Under the pieces are notes generated by a model. It had not been told where the DNA came from. It did not search any database and saw nothing but the letters and a program-made list of their open reading frames with translations. The translations under genes were made by a program, and so were the position numbers. From Lacticaseibacillus jixianensis (GTDB lineage Bacteria; Bacillota; Bacilli; Lactobacillales; Lactobacillaceae), in the NCBI RefSeq assembly GCF_003946485.1, contig NZ_RHOJ01000002.1, forward strand, positions 1 through 64,000: a stretch of 64,000 nucleotides of DNA, in the 5' to 3' direction. Shown here one piece after another: positions 15,089 to 25,394 of the stretch (positions are counted from its first letter, which is position 1; each line of letters opens with the position of its first letter).

Positions 15089-16564
15089 CTATAAAACCGG
15101 GGACAACAGGCGGGAGAAGTACTGCTTGAAGCGCAGCCAGTGGCCCTGCTGCTTGATCACTTGCGGCGACAGGAACTGACAGTGCTTCAGGTCCTCATCA
15201 AACGCCGCGCTCAGCTGCTGGGCGATTTTGGCGTCGTAAATGAAGGCGTTGACCTCAAAGTTCAGCTTGAACGAGCGAATGTCAAAGTTGGCTGAGCCGA
15301 CACTGGCGATCGCATCGTCGATGACCAGCGTCTTGGCGTGCAGGAACCCGTTTTGGTAGTGGTAGACCTTGATGCCGAAGCGGCTGAGGTAGTTCGCGTA
15401 GTACTGCGTCGCGCGAAAAATGAACGGGTGATCCGGCATGTCCGGCACCATGACCTGCACGTCGATCCCGGCGAGCGCGGCGGTGATCAGCGCGTCAAGG
15501 GCGGTATCATCGGGAATGAGGTAAGGCGTCTGCAACCGCACCGACTTGGTGGCACTGGCGATCATCTTAACGTAGCCGTACTTGATCTGCTGGGCGGAAG
15601 AATCCGGGCCGCTGGCGACGATCTGCATGGGCGCCTTGCCCAGCTGAATCTTGCTGGTGGCCAGCGCTTCCGGCGACAGCGGCGCCAAGTCGATCGCGTA
15701 AGGCTCGGCCTGGTCGTCCGGGACCGTGGCGTTCCAGTCCATCAGAAACTGCACCTTGAGCGCGTAAACGGTGTTACCGCGGATCCGTAGGTGGGTGTCG
15801 CGCCAGAAGCCGAATTTCTTTTTGCGGGAGACGTACTGGTCGCCGACGTTAAAGCCGCCAATGTAGCCGATCGCATCGTCGATCACCACGATCTTGCGGT
15901 GGAGGCGATAGTTCAGGCGGAAGTCAGAGATCAGGTGCTGGGAGGAGAAGTAGGCTTCCACCTTGGCGCCGGCAGCGATCAGGGGCGCCCAGAAGCGCTT
16001 GCCCGCCCCCAGCGACCCCCAGGCGTCGTAAAGCACCTTGACGGCCACGCCGGCGCGCGCCTTTTCGATCAGCAGGTCCCGCAGCTGGGTCCCGAGCTGG
16101 TCGTTGTAGATGGTGTAGTACTCGACGAAGAAGTGGTCGTTGGCCTGCTTGATGTCGGCAAACAACTGCGCGAACTTATCCTTGCCGTCGTAAAACAGCT
16201 TCACCGAATTGTCGCCGAGCACCGGGGCGCTGGCGGTGTTGAGAAAAAGGGTGGTCAGCTCCCGGGCGGCGGGGGTGGACACCGCGGCCGGCAGCAGCCG
16301 GTCGTGCGTGTTGGCGTGCTTTTGCATGGCGACAAAGGCCTTGGTCCCGCGCCGGTACTCCGTTTGGATCGTCCGGACCTTCTTGGCGGAAAGGCCCCGG
16401 CCGGCGAACAGGTAGATGCCAAAGCCGAGCACGGGCAGGAAAATCAGCACTAACAACCACGCCCAGGTGGTCGGGATATCCCGCACTGAGCGCAGGACGG
16501 TGAAAATGGCGGCGATGATGTTAAGGACCAAGATAAGCGAGATGATCAGGGTGAATACGGACAT
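15089..16564 (-). CDS. cls: Cardiolipin synthase
   Basis: Membrane phospholipase D-family enzyme joining two phosphatidylglycerols into cardiolipin. The 491-residue protein has two N-terminal membrane segments (about 1-25 and 32-55, with WLLVLIFLPVLGFGIYLF). Two HKD motifs follow: HRKIVVIDDAIGYIGGFN near residue 235 and HAKTLVIDDAIASVGSANFD near residue 410. The ATG at 16564 lies 7 bases after AAAGGAGG. It is divergent from the nitroreductase remnant, with 89 bases between. Confidence 0.94.
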   Translation of the reverse strand: MSVFTLIISLILVLNIIAAIFTVLRSVRDIPTTWAWLLVLIFLPVLGFGIYLFAGRGLSAKKVRTIQTEYRRGTKAFVAMQKHANTHDRLLPAAVSTPAARELTTLFLNTASAPVLGDNSVKLFYDGKDKFAQLFADIKQANDHFFVEYYTIYNDQLGTQLRDLLIEKARAGVAVKVLYDAWGSLGAGKRFWAPLIAAGAKVEAYFSSQHLISDFRLNYRLHRKIVVIDDAIGYIGGFNVGDQYVSRKKKFGFWRDTHLRIRGNTVYALKVQFLMDWNATVPDDQAEPYAIDLAPLSPEALATSKIQLGKAPMQIVASGPDSSAQQIKYGYVKMIASATKSVRLQTPYLIPDDTALDALITAALAGIDVQVMVPDMPDHPFIFRATQYYANYLSRFGIKVYHYQNGFLHAKTLVIDDAIASVGSANFDIRSFKLNFEVNAFIYDAKIAQQLSAAFDEDLKHCQFLSPQVIKQQGHWLRFKQYFSRLLSPVL

Positions 16565-16593
16565 CAGCACGCCTCCTTTACTGGAATTTAGAC

Positions 16594-16622
16594 TTTACTA
16601 ACAAAAAGTACGCTGTTACACT
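16594..16622 (+). promoter_or_regulatory. Promoter of the broken nitroreductase gene
   Basis: TTTACT and TACACT separated by exactly 17 bases, 31 bases before the TTG start. The promoter looks intact although the gene is interrupted. Confidence 0.6.
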
Positions 16623-16653
16623 TATTGATACACTACGAAATGAGGTTATCGAA

Positions 16654-17256
16654 TTGAATACTGACTTACTGAACTTATTGCAGCAGCGCCGCTCGATTTA
16701 CGCCTTGGGCAAGGACGTGACCCAAAGCAAGCAGGCCATCGTGGACCTCGTCGAGGACGTGATCCAGGCGACCCCCACATCCTTTAACTCTTAGACCACC
16801 CGGGCGGTCCTGCTGTTCGGCGAAAAGCACGACCAGTTTTGGGACATCGTGGTCGACCGGCTGAAGGCCGAGGTGCCAAACGAGGCCGCATACGCCAAGA
16901 CCCAGGCGAAGATCGCCGCGTTCAAGGCGGCGTACGGCACGATCTTGTACCTGACGGACGATGCGATCGTGAAGCAGCTTGAGCACGATTTTCCGCTGTA
17001 TGCTGACAATTTTGCCACGTGGGCGGAGCAGGCACAAGGCTCCAGCCAGCTGAACGTCTGGGTCGCGCTGGCGAACAACGGCATCGGGGCCAACCTGCAG
17101 CATTACAATCCCATCATCGATGACCTCGTCAAAAGCGCGTTTGCGCTGCCGGCCAACTGGACGCTGCGGGCGCAGATGCCGTTTGGTTCGATCGTCCAGC
17201 CGGCCCAGCCGAAGACCACCATGGCCAAGGCCGATCAGTTCATGGTCCTGGACTAG
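16654..17256 (+). pseudogene. Nitroreductase family gene with in-frame amber stop
   Basis: The frame from TTG 16654 (TGAGG upstream) encodes a complete 200-residue flavin-dependent nitroreductase of the short YdgI/Frm2-like type, with RRSIYALGKDV at the N-terminus and GIGANLQHYNPIID in the second half. A TAG at 16792-16794 interrupts it after 46 residues. The family block around it reads TPTSFNS-stop-TTRAVLLFG, where relatives have Gln, so one C-to-T change of CAG explains the stop. The remaining frame has no further lesion and ends normally. The likely product is non-functional unless the codon is suppressed or the stop is a sequencing error. Confidence 0.85.
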
Positions 17257-17270
17257 CCGCTAAACCGCTA

Positions 17271-17293
17271 GCCGCACGCATGCGGCGCCTTTT
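17271..17293 (+). terminator. Weak terminator after the nitroreductase remnant
   Basis: GCCGCA/TGCGGC stem followed by CCTTTTG. The T-run is short. It separates this gene from the convergent RNase HI-like gene. Confidence 0.45.
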
Positions 17294-17295
17294 GA

Positions 17296-17718
17296 TCACT
17301 CCCTAAAGCGTGCTGAGGCACGCTTTTCTTGTGCCTCGGCCGCCCGCAGGCCTTGCTGGGCCAGCATGTGCGCGCCGCGGTTTTGGTGGTCAGGCAGCCA
17401 CTGCCACAAGACCAACGGGAATTGACTGACCAGAGCGGCCAATTCTGTGACATAATCGGCGTAGTGCTTCGCGTAGTTCTTATCCAGGGCCTCAATGACC
17501 AGCTTCGAGTCGCTGTAAAAGCTCACCGGCCCCGTCAGGCCAAGGGCCAGCAGCCGCTTAAAGCCGGCGATGGCGGCCTGAAATTCGGCTTCGTGATTAG
17601 TTGTTTGCGGCAGCGGTAGGTGGGTCTGGTCCTGCTGGCCTTCAGCGATGATCAAGATCCCGATCCCGCCAAGCCCAACGTTGCCTTTTGTCGCCGCATC
17701 TGTGTATAGTTTATTCAT
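17296..17718 (-). CDS. RNase HI family protein
   Basis: A 140-residue RNase H-fold protein predicted to act on RNA in RNA-DNA hybrids. The first carboxylate is in LYTDAATKGN, the Glu in NHEAEFQAAI and the second Asp in FYSDSKLVIEAL. The final conserved position, usually Asp in N..AD.LA, reads NRGAHMLAQQ, with His in place of Asp. This resembles the short Bacillus and lactobacillus RNase HI-like group rather than E. coli RnhA, so activity is plausible but not certain. The start ATG 17718 is divergent from the EbsA-like gene, 24 bases away. Confidence 0.82.
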   Translation of the reverse strand: MNKLYTDAATKGNVGLGGIGILIIAEGQQDQTHLPLPQTTNHEAEFQAAIAGFKRLLALGLTGPVSFYSDSKLVIEALDKNYAKHYADYVTELAALVSQFPLVLWQWLPDHQNRGAHMLAQQGLRAAEAQEKRASARFRE

Positions 17719-17742
17719 CGTTCTCCTTAAGGAAGTGAGCCG

Positions 17743-18144
17743 TTGAAGAAAGCATTTTGCATCCAACCTGGATGGCTTGATTTTAGCATGTTTTGGGGCA
17801 TTATCGCGATTGGTCTGAGCGCGGCGGTCGTCTTGCAGATGGAATTGATCGGCTACGGGCCGGTCAGCCTGCCGGCACTGCTGCTGCTCTTGGCCATGGC
17901 ACTCCTGGCCGGCGCGCAGGTGTGGCGCTCGCGCCTGATCATTGAACCCGCGCAAATCACGGTCAGGCGGCTCATGCCAGGCAACACGCTGGTCATCCGC
18001 CGCGGTGATCTGACCGCCGCCACGTGGACGAAGCACGGCGGCACGCTGAAGACGCGGACTTACGGCGACATCAATTTTTTACGGTTTGGTCATGGTGAGA
18101 ACCTGCAACAGGCGGTGACAGCAGTGCTGTCAGAAAGGGGTTAA
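17743..18144 (+). CDS. EbsA-like membrane protein
   Basis: A 133-residue protein with two close hydrophobic helices (about residues 14-36 and 42-62), an N-terminal [15 protein letters not shown] and a C-terminal soluble beta-rich domain ([21 protein letters not shown]). The topology and size fit the EbsA family found beside rnhA and fhs in lactobacilli. Enterococcal EbsA was named from a pheromone-aggregation locus, and no biochemical role is established. The start is TTG 17743 behind AGGAAGTG. It is two bases upstream of fhs and probably co-transcribed. Confidence 0.55.
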   Translation: MKKAFCIQPGWLDFSMFWGIIAIGLSAAVVLQMELIGYGPVSLPALLLLLAMALLAGAQVWRSRLIIEPAQITVRRLMPGNTLVIRRGDLTAATWTKHGGTLKTRTYGDINFLRFGHGENLQQAVTAVLSERG

Positions 18145-18146
18145 TC

Positions 18147-19820
18147 GTGTCAGATATCGAAATTGCGCAGGCAAACGAGCAACGCGAAATGAAGCCGATC
18201 ACGGAGATCGGGGCCATGGTGGGCCTGACCGCGGCCGAACTCGAGCCGTACGGCCGCAGTAAGGCGAAGCTGACGCTGGCGGCCATGAAACGGCTGCGGC
18301 AACAGCCGCTGGGCAAGCTGGTCCTGGTCACCTCGATCAACCCCACCCCAGCGGGGGAAGGTAAATCGACCGTCACCATCGGGCTCGGCGATGCGCTCCG
18401 GCTGCGGGATCAAAACGCGGTGATCGCGCTGCGGGAACCATCGCTTGGCCCCGTCATGGGCATGAAGGGCGGCGCGACCGGCGGCGGCTACTCCCAGGTC
18501 GTGCCGATGGAAGACATCAACCTCCATTTCACCGGGGACATGCACGCCTTGACCACGGCCGTGGACACGCTCGCCGCCTTGATCGACAACCACTTGCAGC
18601 AGGGCAACGCGCTGAATTTGGATCCGCGCCGCATTCAGTGGCGGCGCGTGCTTGACATCAATGACCGGGCCTTGCGCCACGTCACCATCGGGCTGGGCGG
18701 CCCCACTGCCGGCGTGCCGCGGGAAACCGAGTTCGACATCACGGTGGCCAGCGAGCTGATGGCGATTTTGTGCCTGGCCGACAGCCTGGGGGATCTGAAG
18801 CGCCGGATCGCGAAGATCGTGATCGGCTACACCTACGACCGCAAGCCCGTGACCGTCGCTGATCTGGGGGTCACCGGGGCCATTGCCATGTTGCTGAAAG
18901 ACGCGGTCAAGCCTAACTTGGTCCAGACGCTGGCCCACACCCCGGCGCTGATCCACGGCGGCCCGTTTGCCAACATCGCCCATGGCTGCAACTCGATTCT
19001 GGCCACCCGCGCCGCCCTGGAGCTGGGCGACATTGCGCTGACCGAGGCCGGTTTTGGGGCCGACCTGGGCGCCGAGAAGTTCATGGACATCGCGGCACCC
19101 GCCTTGGGCAAGACGCCGGATGCGGTCGTGATCGTCGCGACCGTGCGCGCCTTGAAGTACAACGGCGGGCAAAAACTTGCCGACCTCAAAACCGAGGACC
19201 TGACCGCCCTGCAAACCGGCTTTGTCAACCTGCAGCGGCACATCCGCAACATGAAGCGCTACGGCGTGCCGGTGATCGTCGGCATCAATCAGTTCACGGA
19301 AGACACCGAGGCCGAGCTCAAGCTGCTGGTCGATTTGTGCAAGCAGGAAGGCACCACCGCGGTCCCAGCTGACGTCTGGGGCCAGGGCGGCCAGGGCGGC
19401 TTGGCGTTGGCCGACGCGCTGCTTGCCGCGTTGAAGCAGCCCGCCCGGTTTACGCCGCTGTATGACAACACGGCCGCCGTCAAGGATAAAATCGCCACCA
19501 TCGTCACCAAGATCTACGGGGGCGCGCACGTTGAGTACGATCGGAAAGCCGAGCTTGCGCTGCGCACCATTGCCAAAAACGGCTGGGCGGACCTGCCGAT
19601 CTGCATGGCCAAGACGCAGTACAGCTTTTCCGATGACCCGAAAGCCCTGGGGGCCCCAAGCGGCTTCACTATCAGCGTGCGGGACATCGTGCCGCGGCTG
19701 GGCGCCGGGTTCTTGGTCGTGATGACCGGGACGGTGCTGACGATGCCGGGCCTGCCGAAGGCCCCGGCCGCCTTGAACATGGACGTCTCAGACGACGGCG
19801 TGATCTCGGGTTTGTTCTAA
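18147..19820 (+). CDS. fhs: Formate-tetrahydrofolate ligase
   Basis: ATP-dependent ligase making 10-formyl-tetrahydrofolate from formate, feeding purine and formyl-Met synthesis. The 557-residue length is standard. Visible are the P-loop [18 protein letters not shown], the [19 protein letters not shown] block, FTGDMHALT and [13 protein letters not shown]. The start is GTG 18147 after AAAGGGG. PflB and PflA further along the window can produce the formate. It is followed by lspA after 21 bases. Confidence 0.97.
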   Translation: MSDIEIAQANEQREMKPITEIGAMVGLTAAELEPYGRSKAKLTLAAMKRLRQQPLGKLVLVTSINPTPAGEGKSTVTIGLGDALRLRDQNAVIALREPSLGPVMGMKGGATGGGYSQVVPMEDINLHFTGDMHALTTAVDTLAALIDNHLQQGNALNLDPRRIQWRRVLDINDRALRHVTIGLGGPTAGVPRETEFDITVASELMAILCLADSLGDLKRRIAKIVIGYTYDRKPVTVADLGVTGAIAMLLKDAVKPNLVQTLAHTPALIHGGPFANIAHGCNSILATRAALELGDIALTEAGFGADLGAEKFMDIAAPALGKTPDAVVIVATVRALKYNGGQKLADLKTEDLTALQTGFVNLQRHIRNMKRYGVPVIVGINQFTEDTEAELKLLVDLCKQEGTTAVPADVWGQGGQGGLALADALLAALKQPARFTPLYDNTAAVKDKIATIVTKIYGGAHVEYDRKAELALRTIAKNGWADLPICMAKTQYSFSDDPKALGAPSGFTISVRDIVPRLGAGFLVVMTGTVLTMPGLPKAPAALNMDVSDDGVISGLF

Positions 19821-19841
19821 TCTAGCTTAAGAGGAGTATTC

Positions 19842-20297
19842 ATGATTATCTATTTGGTTTTTGCCGGGCTGCTCGTGGGCCTGGATCAGCTGGTCAAGGC
19901 GTGGGTCGTGGCCCACATTGCGGTCAACCACACCGTCGCATTTTTGCCGGGGCTGGCGCTGACGCACCTGCAAAACGACGGGGCGGCCTTTTCCATGCTG
20001 CGCGGCCAGCAGTGGTTCTTCTACCTGATCACCGCCGTGTCGCTGGTGGTCGTGTACTGGCTGTGGCGGGACGCCGGCCGCAATCGCTTCTACAAAGTCG
20101 GCCTCACGCTGATCGTCGCCGGGACGCTGGGCAACTTCATCGACCGGCTGCGCCTGGGCTACGTGACGGACATGTTTGAGACCACCTTCATGAATTTTGC
20201 GATCTTTAACGTCGCGGACGCCTGCCTGACGATCGGCGTGGTCTTCGTGGTCATTTACTTATTGTTCATGGATGGAAAAGGGGAACAATCACGCTAG
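19842..20297 (+). CDS. lspA: Lipoprotein signal peptidase (SPase II)
   Basis: Membrane aspartyl protease removing signal peptides from prolipoproteins after lipid attachment. The 151-residue protein has four hydrophobic segments, the QNDGAAFSML motif, and the two catalytic Asp in GNFIDRL and FNVADA. The start ATG 19842 follows AAGAGGAG. As in most Firmicutes it is followed by an RluD-type pseudouridine synthase whose coding frame touches its stop codon. Confidence 0.95.
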   Translation: MIIYLVFAGLLVGLDQLVKAWVVAHIAVNHTVAFLPGLALTHLQNDGAAFSMLRGQQWFFYLITAVSLVVVYWLWRDAGRNRFYKVGLTLIVAGTLGNFIDRLRLGYVTDMFETTFMNFAIFNVADACLTIGVVFVVIYLLFMDGKGEQSR

Positions 20298-20335
20298 AAT
20301 TCACGATTGACGAGCAAACCGGGCGCCTGGACAAG

Positions 20336-21208
20336 GTGATCGCCGCCCACTACCAAGACATCAGCCGCTCTCAGGCCCAAAAGTGGCTGGCCGCGGGCCT
20401 GGTGACCCTGAATGGCCAGGTCGCCAAGGGCAAGGCGCCCGTGCAGGCTGGCGATCGGATCCGGCTTGACCCGCCGCGCCCGCAGCCGCTGGCGGCCGTA
20501 CCTCAGGACATCCCCTTGGACATCGTGTACGAGGACGATCAGGTCCTGGTCGTCAATAAGCCGCAGGGGATGGTGGTGCACCCGGCCCCGGGCCATCCTG
20601 ACGGCACGCTGGTCAACGGGTTGCTGTTTCACACCAGCTTTCCCGGCATCAACGACGTCCTGCGGCCAGGCATCGTGCACCGCATTGATAAGGACACCAG
20701 CGGCCTGTTGATGGTGGCGAAGACCGCGCAGGCGCAGGCCAGCCTTTCGGCGCAGCTGAAGGCCAAAACCACCAAGCGCGAGTACTGGGCCATCGTCCAC
20801 GGCGCGTTTCGCTCGGCAACGGGCACCATCGACGCCCCGCTGGCCCGCGATCCCAGGGACCGCAAGCGCCAAGCTGTGGTACCGGGCGGGCGCCACGCGG
20901 TCACTCACTACCAGGTCCTCGAGCAGTTTCCGCGGTACGCCTTGGTCAAGTGCGTGCTGGAAACCGGCCGCACCCACCAGATTCGGGTGCACATGGCTTC
21001 AATTCACCATCCGCTGGCCGGCGACCCGCTGTACGGCCCCCGCGTCACGCTGCCCGGGGCCGGGCAGTTCCTCCATGCGCGCACGCTGGGCTTCACGCAC
21101 CCGACGACCGGGGAGTTTATGGCCTTCACGGTCGAACCGCCGGCCCTGTTTCAAAAAACCTTGGCGGATCTGCGGGCTGGCATTGACAAGACTCGGCGCG
21201 TTCGCTAG
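20336..21208 (+). CDS. rluD: 23S rRNA pseudouridine synthase, RluD family
   Basis: Isomerises uridines of rRNA to pseudouridine. It has an N-terminal S4 RNA-binding domain (SRSQAQKWLAAGLVTLNG), a catalytic HRIDKDTSGLL with the nucleophilic Asp, and a C-terminal HQIRVHMA. Coordinates use the first conventional start, GTG 20336. However, the frame is open upstream to before 20288, and the translated EFTIDEQTGRLDK is exactly the expected N-terminus of the S4 domain. No ATG, GTG or TTG exists there. The only codons at useful distance from the AAAAGGGG at 20276-20283 are ATC 20288, ACG 20291 and CTA 20294, so the true start is either non-canonical or mutated. Confidence 0.85.
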   Translation: MIAAHYQDISRSQAQKWLAAGLVTLNGQVAKGKAPVQAGDRIRLDPPRPQPLAAVPQDIPLDIVYEDDQVLVVNKPQGMVVHPAPGHPDGTLVNGLLFHTSFPGINDVLRPGIVHRIDKDTSGLLMVAKTAQAQASLSAQLKAKTTKREYWAIVHGAFRSATGTIDAPLARDPRDRKRQAVVPGGRHAVTHYQVLEQFPRYALVKCVLETGRTHQIRVHMASIHHPLAGDPLYGPRVTLPGAGQFLHARTLGFTHPTTGEFMAFTVEPPALFQKTLADLRAGIDKTRRVR

Positions 21209-21211
21209 ACT
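21183..21211 (+). promoter_or_regulatory. Strong promoter of the pyr operon
   Basis: A perfect -35 TTGACA (21183-21188) and TAGACT (21206-21211) with 17-base spacing. The -35 lies inside the last codons of rluD and the -10 overlaps its stop. Confidence 0.85.
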
Positions 21212-21241
21212 GTAACCAACTTGATAAAGCACCTTTAACTA

Positions 21242-21908
<667 letters not shown>

Positions 21909-21909
21909 C

Positions 21910-23220
21910 ATGAAGGAATTTCATGATGATGATGCGGTATTAGACATTCATGACAAACCGGGCTTCGGCCAGTGGGTCGGGCTGTCCATTCAGCACTTGT
22001 TCGCCATGTTCGGCTCCACCGTGCTGGTGCCGATCCTGGTGGGCCTGGATCCCAGCATTGCCCTGTTTTCCAGCGGCGTCGGGACGCTCATTTACATCCT
22101 GATCACCCGCGGCAAGATTCCCGCCTACATGGGCTCAAGCTTTTCCTTCATCGTGGTGATGCAGTCGCTGATGAAAACCACCGGCTACCCGGGCATCGCA
22201 CAGGGGACCGTCGCGGTGGGGTGCGTGTACCTGATCGTCGCCTTGATCGTGAACTTTGCCGGCTCGGCCTGGATCGATAAGGCGCTGCCACCAATCGTGG
22301 TTGGCCCCATTGTCATGGTGATCGGCCTCAGCTTGGCCGGGACCGCCGCCACGGACGCAACCATGCGCGCCGTGTCCGCCACCAAGAGCGTGTACGACCT
22401 GCGCTACTTCGCCGTGGCGATGCTGACCTTGGCCTTCACCATCGTTTACAACATGTACCTGAAAAAGTTCATCAGCCTGCTGCCGATCCTGCTTGGCCTG
22501 ATCACCGGCTACGTAATCTCCTTGCTGTTTGGGATCGTCGACTTTACCCCGGTCATGCAGGCCAAGTGGTTCTCGCTGCCGGCGTTCCAGGTGCCGTTTC
22601 TCACCTACCACCCGCAATTTTACTGGGGCGCGGTCCTGTCAATGGCGCCGATCGCCTTTGTTACCATGACGGAGCACATGGGCCACATCATGGTGCTGGA
22701 CGAAATGACGCACCGCAACTTCTTCAAGGATCCTGGGTTGAACCACACGCTGGCCGGAGACGGCACCGCGTCGATCATCGCCGGCTTTGTCGGCGGGCCG
22801 CCTGTGACCTCTTACGGGGAGAACATCGGGGTCATGGCCATGACCAAGGTGCACAGCGTCTACGTGCTGGCCGGTGCGGGGATGTTCGCGGTGCTCTTCG
22901 CCTTCATCGGCAAGCTGAGCGCGTTGATCCGCACCATTCCCAGTCCGGTCATCGGCGGCATCTCGTTTCTGCTGTTTGGGGTCATTGCCAGCAACGGGCT
23001 CAAGGTCCTGATCGACAACAAAGTCGATTTCAACAAAAAGCGGAATTTGATGATCGGCGCGACGATCCTGGTGATCGGGATCGGGAACGCCAGCCTGCAG
23101 ATCGGCGGCTATACTTTCTCCGGACTCGCGATCGCGACCGTCCTGGGGATTTTGCTGAACTTTATCCTGCCGCAGCAGGCCGCAAATGAGGAGGAACCCG
23201 TCGATGCCACAAAACTTTGA
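21910..23220 (+). CDS. pyrP: Uracil permease
   Basis: Proton-coupled uracil uptake carrier of the nucleobase-ascorbate (UraA) family. The 436-residue protein has about 12-14 hydrophobic segments, the [16 protein letters not shown] opening, and [16 protein letters not shown], the substrate-site region with conserved Glu and Asn. The start ATG 21910 is one base after the pyrR stop, with GGAGG inside the end of pyrR. It overlaps pyrB by 17 bases. Sharing the PyrR attenuator links salvage uptake to de novo synthesis. Confidence 0.95.
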   Translation: MKEFHDDDAVLDIHDKPGFGQWVGLSIQHLFAMFGSTVLVPILVGLDPSIALFSSGVGTLIYILITRGKIPAYMGSSFSFIVVMQSLMKTTGYPGIAQGTVAVGCVYLIVALIVNFAGSAWIDKALPPIVVGPIVMVIGLSLAGTAATDATMRAVSATKSVYDLRYFAVAMLTLAFTIVYNMYLKKFISLLPILLGLITGYVISLLFGIVDFTPVMQAKWFSLPAFQVPFLTYHPQFYWGAVLSMAPIAFVTMTEHMGHIMVLDEMTHRNFFKDPGLNHTLAGDGTASIIAGFVGGPPVTSYGENIGVMAMTKVHSVYVLAGAGMFAVLFAFIGKLSALIRTIPSPVIGGISFLLFGVIASNGLKVLIDNKVDFNKKRNLMIGATILVIGIGNASLQIGGYTFSGLAIATVLGILLNFILPQQAANEEEPVDATKL

Positions 23221-24133
23221 GCATTTTGTTTCGGAAACCCAAGTCACCCCGGCGATCGCCGAAAGCCTGATCGACCGCGCTGAGGCGTTCAAGCAGGGGG
23301 CAGCGCCGCGGCTTACCACACCGTACTACGCCGCCAACCTGTTCTTCGAAAACAGTACCCGCACCCACACCAGCTTTGAGATGGCCGAGCGGAAACTTGG
23401 CATGACCGTGATCCCGTTTGACCCCAACCACAGCTCCGTGACCAAGGGTGAAAGCCTGGAGGACACGCTGCGGGCGCTGGCCGCCATTGGCATTGAGGTG
23501 GCGGTGATCCGCCACCCGCAGGACGACTACTACCAGCCGCTGATCGAAGCCAAGGTGCCGCTGCACATTGTCAACGCCGGGGACGGGGCAGGGCAGCACC
23601 CCAGCCAAATGATGCTGGACCTGATGACCATCCGCGAGGAGTTTGGGCACTTCAAGGGCCTGCACGTCGGCATCGTCGGCGACCTGCAGCATTCCCGCGT
23701 GGCCCGCTCGGACATGGCAATGCTCACGCAGCTCGGCGCTACGATCAGCTTCTCCGGGCCAAAAGCCTGGTACACCAAGGACTTCCAGCAATACGGCGCC
23801 TACGTGCCGCTGGATGACCTGATCCCCCAAGTCGACGTGCTGATGCTGCTGCGGGTCCAGCTGGAGCGCCTGACGCCGGCGGAGAAGGAAGAGTTCTCCG
23901 CGGCGTCTTACCATGAGCGCTTCGGCATCAACCAGGCCCGCTACGACCGAATGAAGCCCGGCGCGATCATCATGCACCCGGCCCCCGTCAACCGGGACGT
24001 CGAGCTCGCGTCAGCCTTAGTGCTGGCAGACCGGTCGCGGATCTTTAAGCAGATGCACAACGGGGTATTCATGCGCATGGCCATGCTTGAGGCCGTGTGC
24101 GCGCAAGGAGGCAATCATGCACACACTGATTAA
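23204..24133 (+). CDS. pyrB: Aspartate carbamoyltransferase catalytic subunit
   Basis: Condenses carbamoyl phosphate with aspartate, the first committed pyrimidine step. The 309-residue protein has the carbamoyl phosphate motif [12 protein letters not shown], the HPQDDYY and HPSQMMLDL segments, and [10 protein letters not shown] near the C-terminus. No PyrI regulatory subunit is present, as in other Firmicutes. The start ATG 23204 (MPQNFEHF) follows GAGGAGG inside pyrP. It overlaps pyrC by 17 bases. Confidence 0.97.
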   Translation: MPQNFEHFVSETQVTPAIAESLIDRAEAFKQGAAPRLTTPYYAANLFFENSTRTHTSFEMAERKLGMTVIPFDPNHSSVTKGESLEDTLRALAAIGIEVAVIRHPQDDYYQPLIEAKVPLHIVNAGDGAGQHPSQMMLDLMTIREEFGHFKGLHVGIVGDLQHSRVARSDMAMLTQLGATISFSGPKAWYTKDFQQYGAYVPLDDLIPQVDVLMLLRVQLERLTPAEKEEFSAASYHERFGINQARYDRMKPGAIIMHPAPVNRDVELASALVLADRSRIFKQMHNGVFMRMAMLEAVCAQGGNHAHTD

Positions 24134-25394
24134 AAACGCGAAGGTGATGGGGCCGCAGTCCTTCACCGGCGACATCCTGATCGAAGACGGCAAGGTCAAC
24201 GCGCTGGGGCGCCACCTGTTTGCGCCGGCGGACGCCACGATCATCGACGCCCAAAACAACGCCGTCCTGCCCGGGCTAGTCGACGTGCACGTGCACTTTC
24301 GCGAACCCGGCTTTGAGCAGAAGGAAACGATCAAGACGGGCGCCGCGGCGGCCGCGCACGGCGGCTTCACGACGGTGGTCGCCATGCCCAACCTGAACCC
24401 GGTGCCGGACAACGTCATTGACCTGCGCCAGCTGATCAAGAAGAACCACAGCGAAGCCAAGATCCACGTCGAACAGTTCGCCGCCATCACCCGCGGGCTG
24501 GATTCCAACGATCTGGATGACTACCAGGCCCTGAAGGACGCCGGCGCGCTGGGCTTTTCCAACGACGGCGTCGGCATTCAAGACGCCGCGACGATGTACC
24601 GCGCGATGCAAGGGGCGGCCAAAGCAGGCGCGCCGATCGTCGCTCACATTCAAGACGACGGGCTGATGGCTGGCGGGGTGATCAGCAACGGCACCAAGGC
24701 TAAGGCGTTCGGGCTGCCGGGCATTAACCACGTCAGCGAATCCGCGCAGCTGGCGCGCGATCTGACCCTGGCCGAGGCGACCGGCGTGCACTACCACGCC
24801 TGCCACGTCTCCACCAAGCAAAGCGTTGAGCTGATCCGCGACGCCAAGGCCCGCGGGGTCAACGTGACCGCCGAAGTCACACCGCACCACCTGCTGCTGG
24901 ACTACGAACACATTCCGGCCAACGACCCGAACTACAAAATGAACCCACCACTGCGGGCGGAAATGGACCGCATGGCGCTGCTCGCCGGGCTGGAGGACGG
25001 CACCATCGACATGATTGCCACGGACCACGCACCGCACACGGCTGCCGATAAGGCCGGGGACTTTCGCACCGCCGCGTTTGGCATCGTCGGCAGCGAGACG
25101 GCCTTTTCCCTGCTGTACACCAGCCTGGTTAAAAGCGGGCGTTTCACCTTGGACCAGCTGATCGAATGGATGAGCACGAACCCCGCCAAGGCGTTCGGCC
25201 TTCCTGCCGGCGGGATCGGCATCGGCCAGCCCGCTGACCTCACCATTGTCGACCTGGCCAAGCAGTACAAGATCGATCCGCGCACCTGGCTGTCCAAAGG
25301 GAAGAACAGTCCGTTCATCGGCCGCGAGGTCTTTGGCCAGGTCCTGTACACCCTGGCTGACGGCCAGATCGCATACAAGGAGGAAAGCAAGTGA
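24117..25394 (+). CDS. pyrC: Dihydroorotase
   Basis: Zinc amidohydrolase cyclising carbamoyl aspartate to dihydroorotate. The 425-residue class I form has [10 protein letters not shown] with the metal-binding His pair, [13 protein letters not shown], the HACHVST and TPHHLLL segments, and ATDHAPHT with the catalytic Asp. The start ATG 24117 follows CAAGGAGG within pyrB. The stop overlaps the GTG of carA by four bases, so translation is coupled. Confidence 0.97.
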   Translation: MHTLIKNAKVMGPQSFTGDILIEDGKVNALGRHLFAPADATIIDAQNNAVLPGLVDVHVHFREPGFEQKETIKTGAAAAAHGGFTTVVAMPNLNPVPDNVIDLRQLIKKNHSEAKIHVEQFAAITRGLDSNDLDDYQALKDAGALGFSNDGVGIQDAATMYRAMQGAAKAGAPIVAHIQDDGLMAGGVISNGTKAKAFGLPGINHVSESAQLARDLTLAEATGVHYHACHVSTKQSVELIRDAKARGVNVTAEVTPHHLLLDYEHIPANDPNYKMNPPLRAEMDRMALLAGLEDGTIDMIATDHAPHTAADKAGDFRTAAFGIVGSETAFSLLYTSLVKSGRFTLDQLIEWMSTNPAKAFGLPAGGIGIGQPADLTIVDLAKQYKIDPRTWLSKGKNSPFIGREVFGQVLYTLADGQIAYKEESK

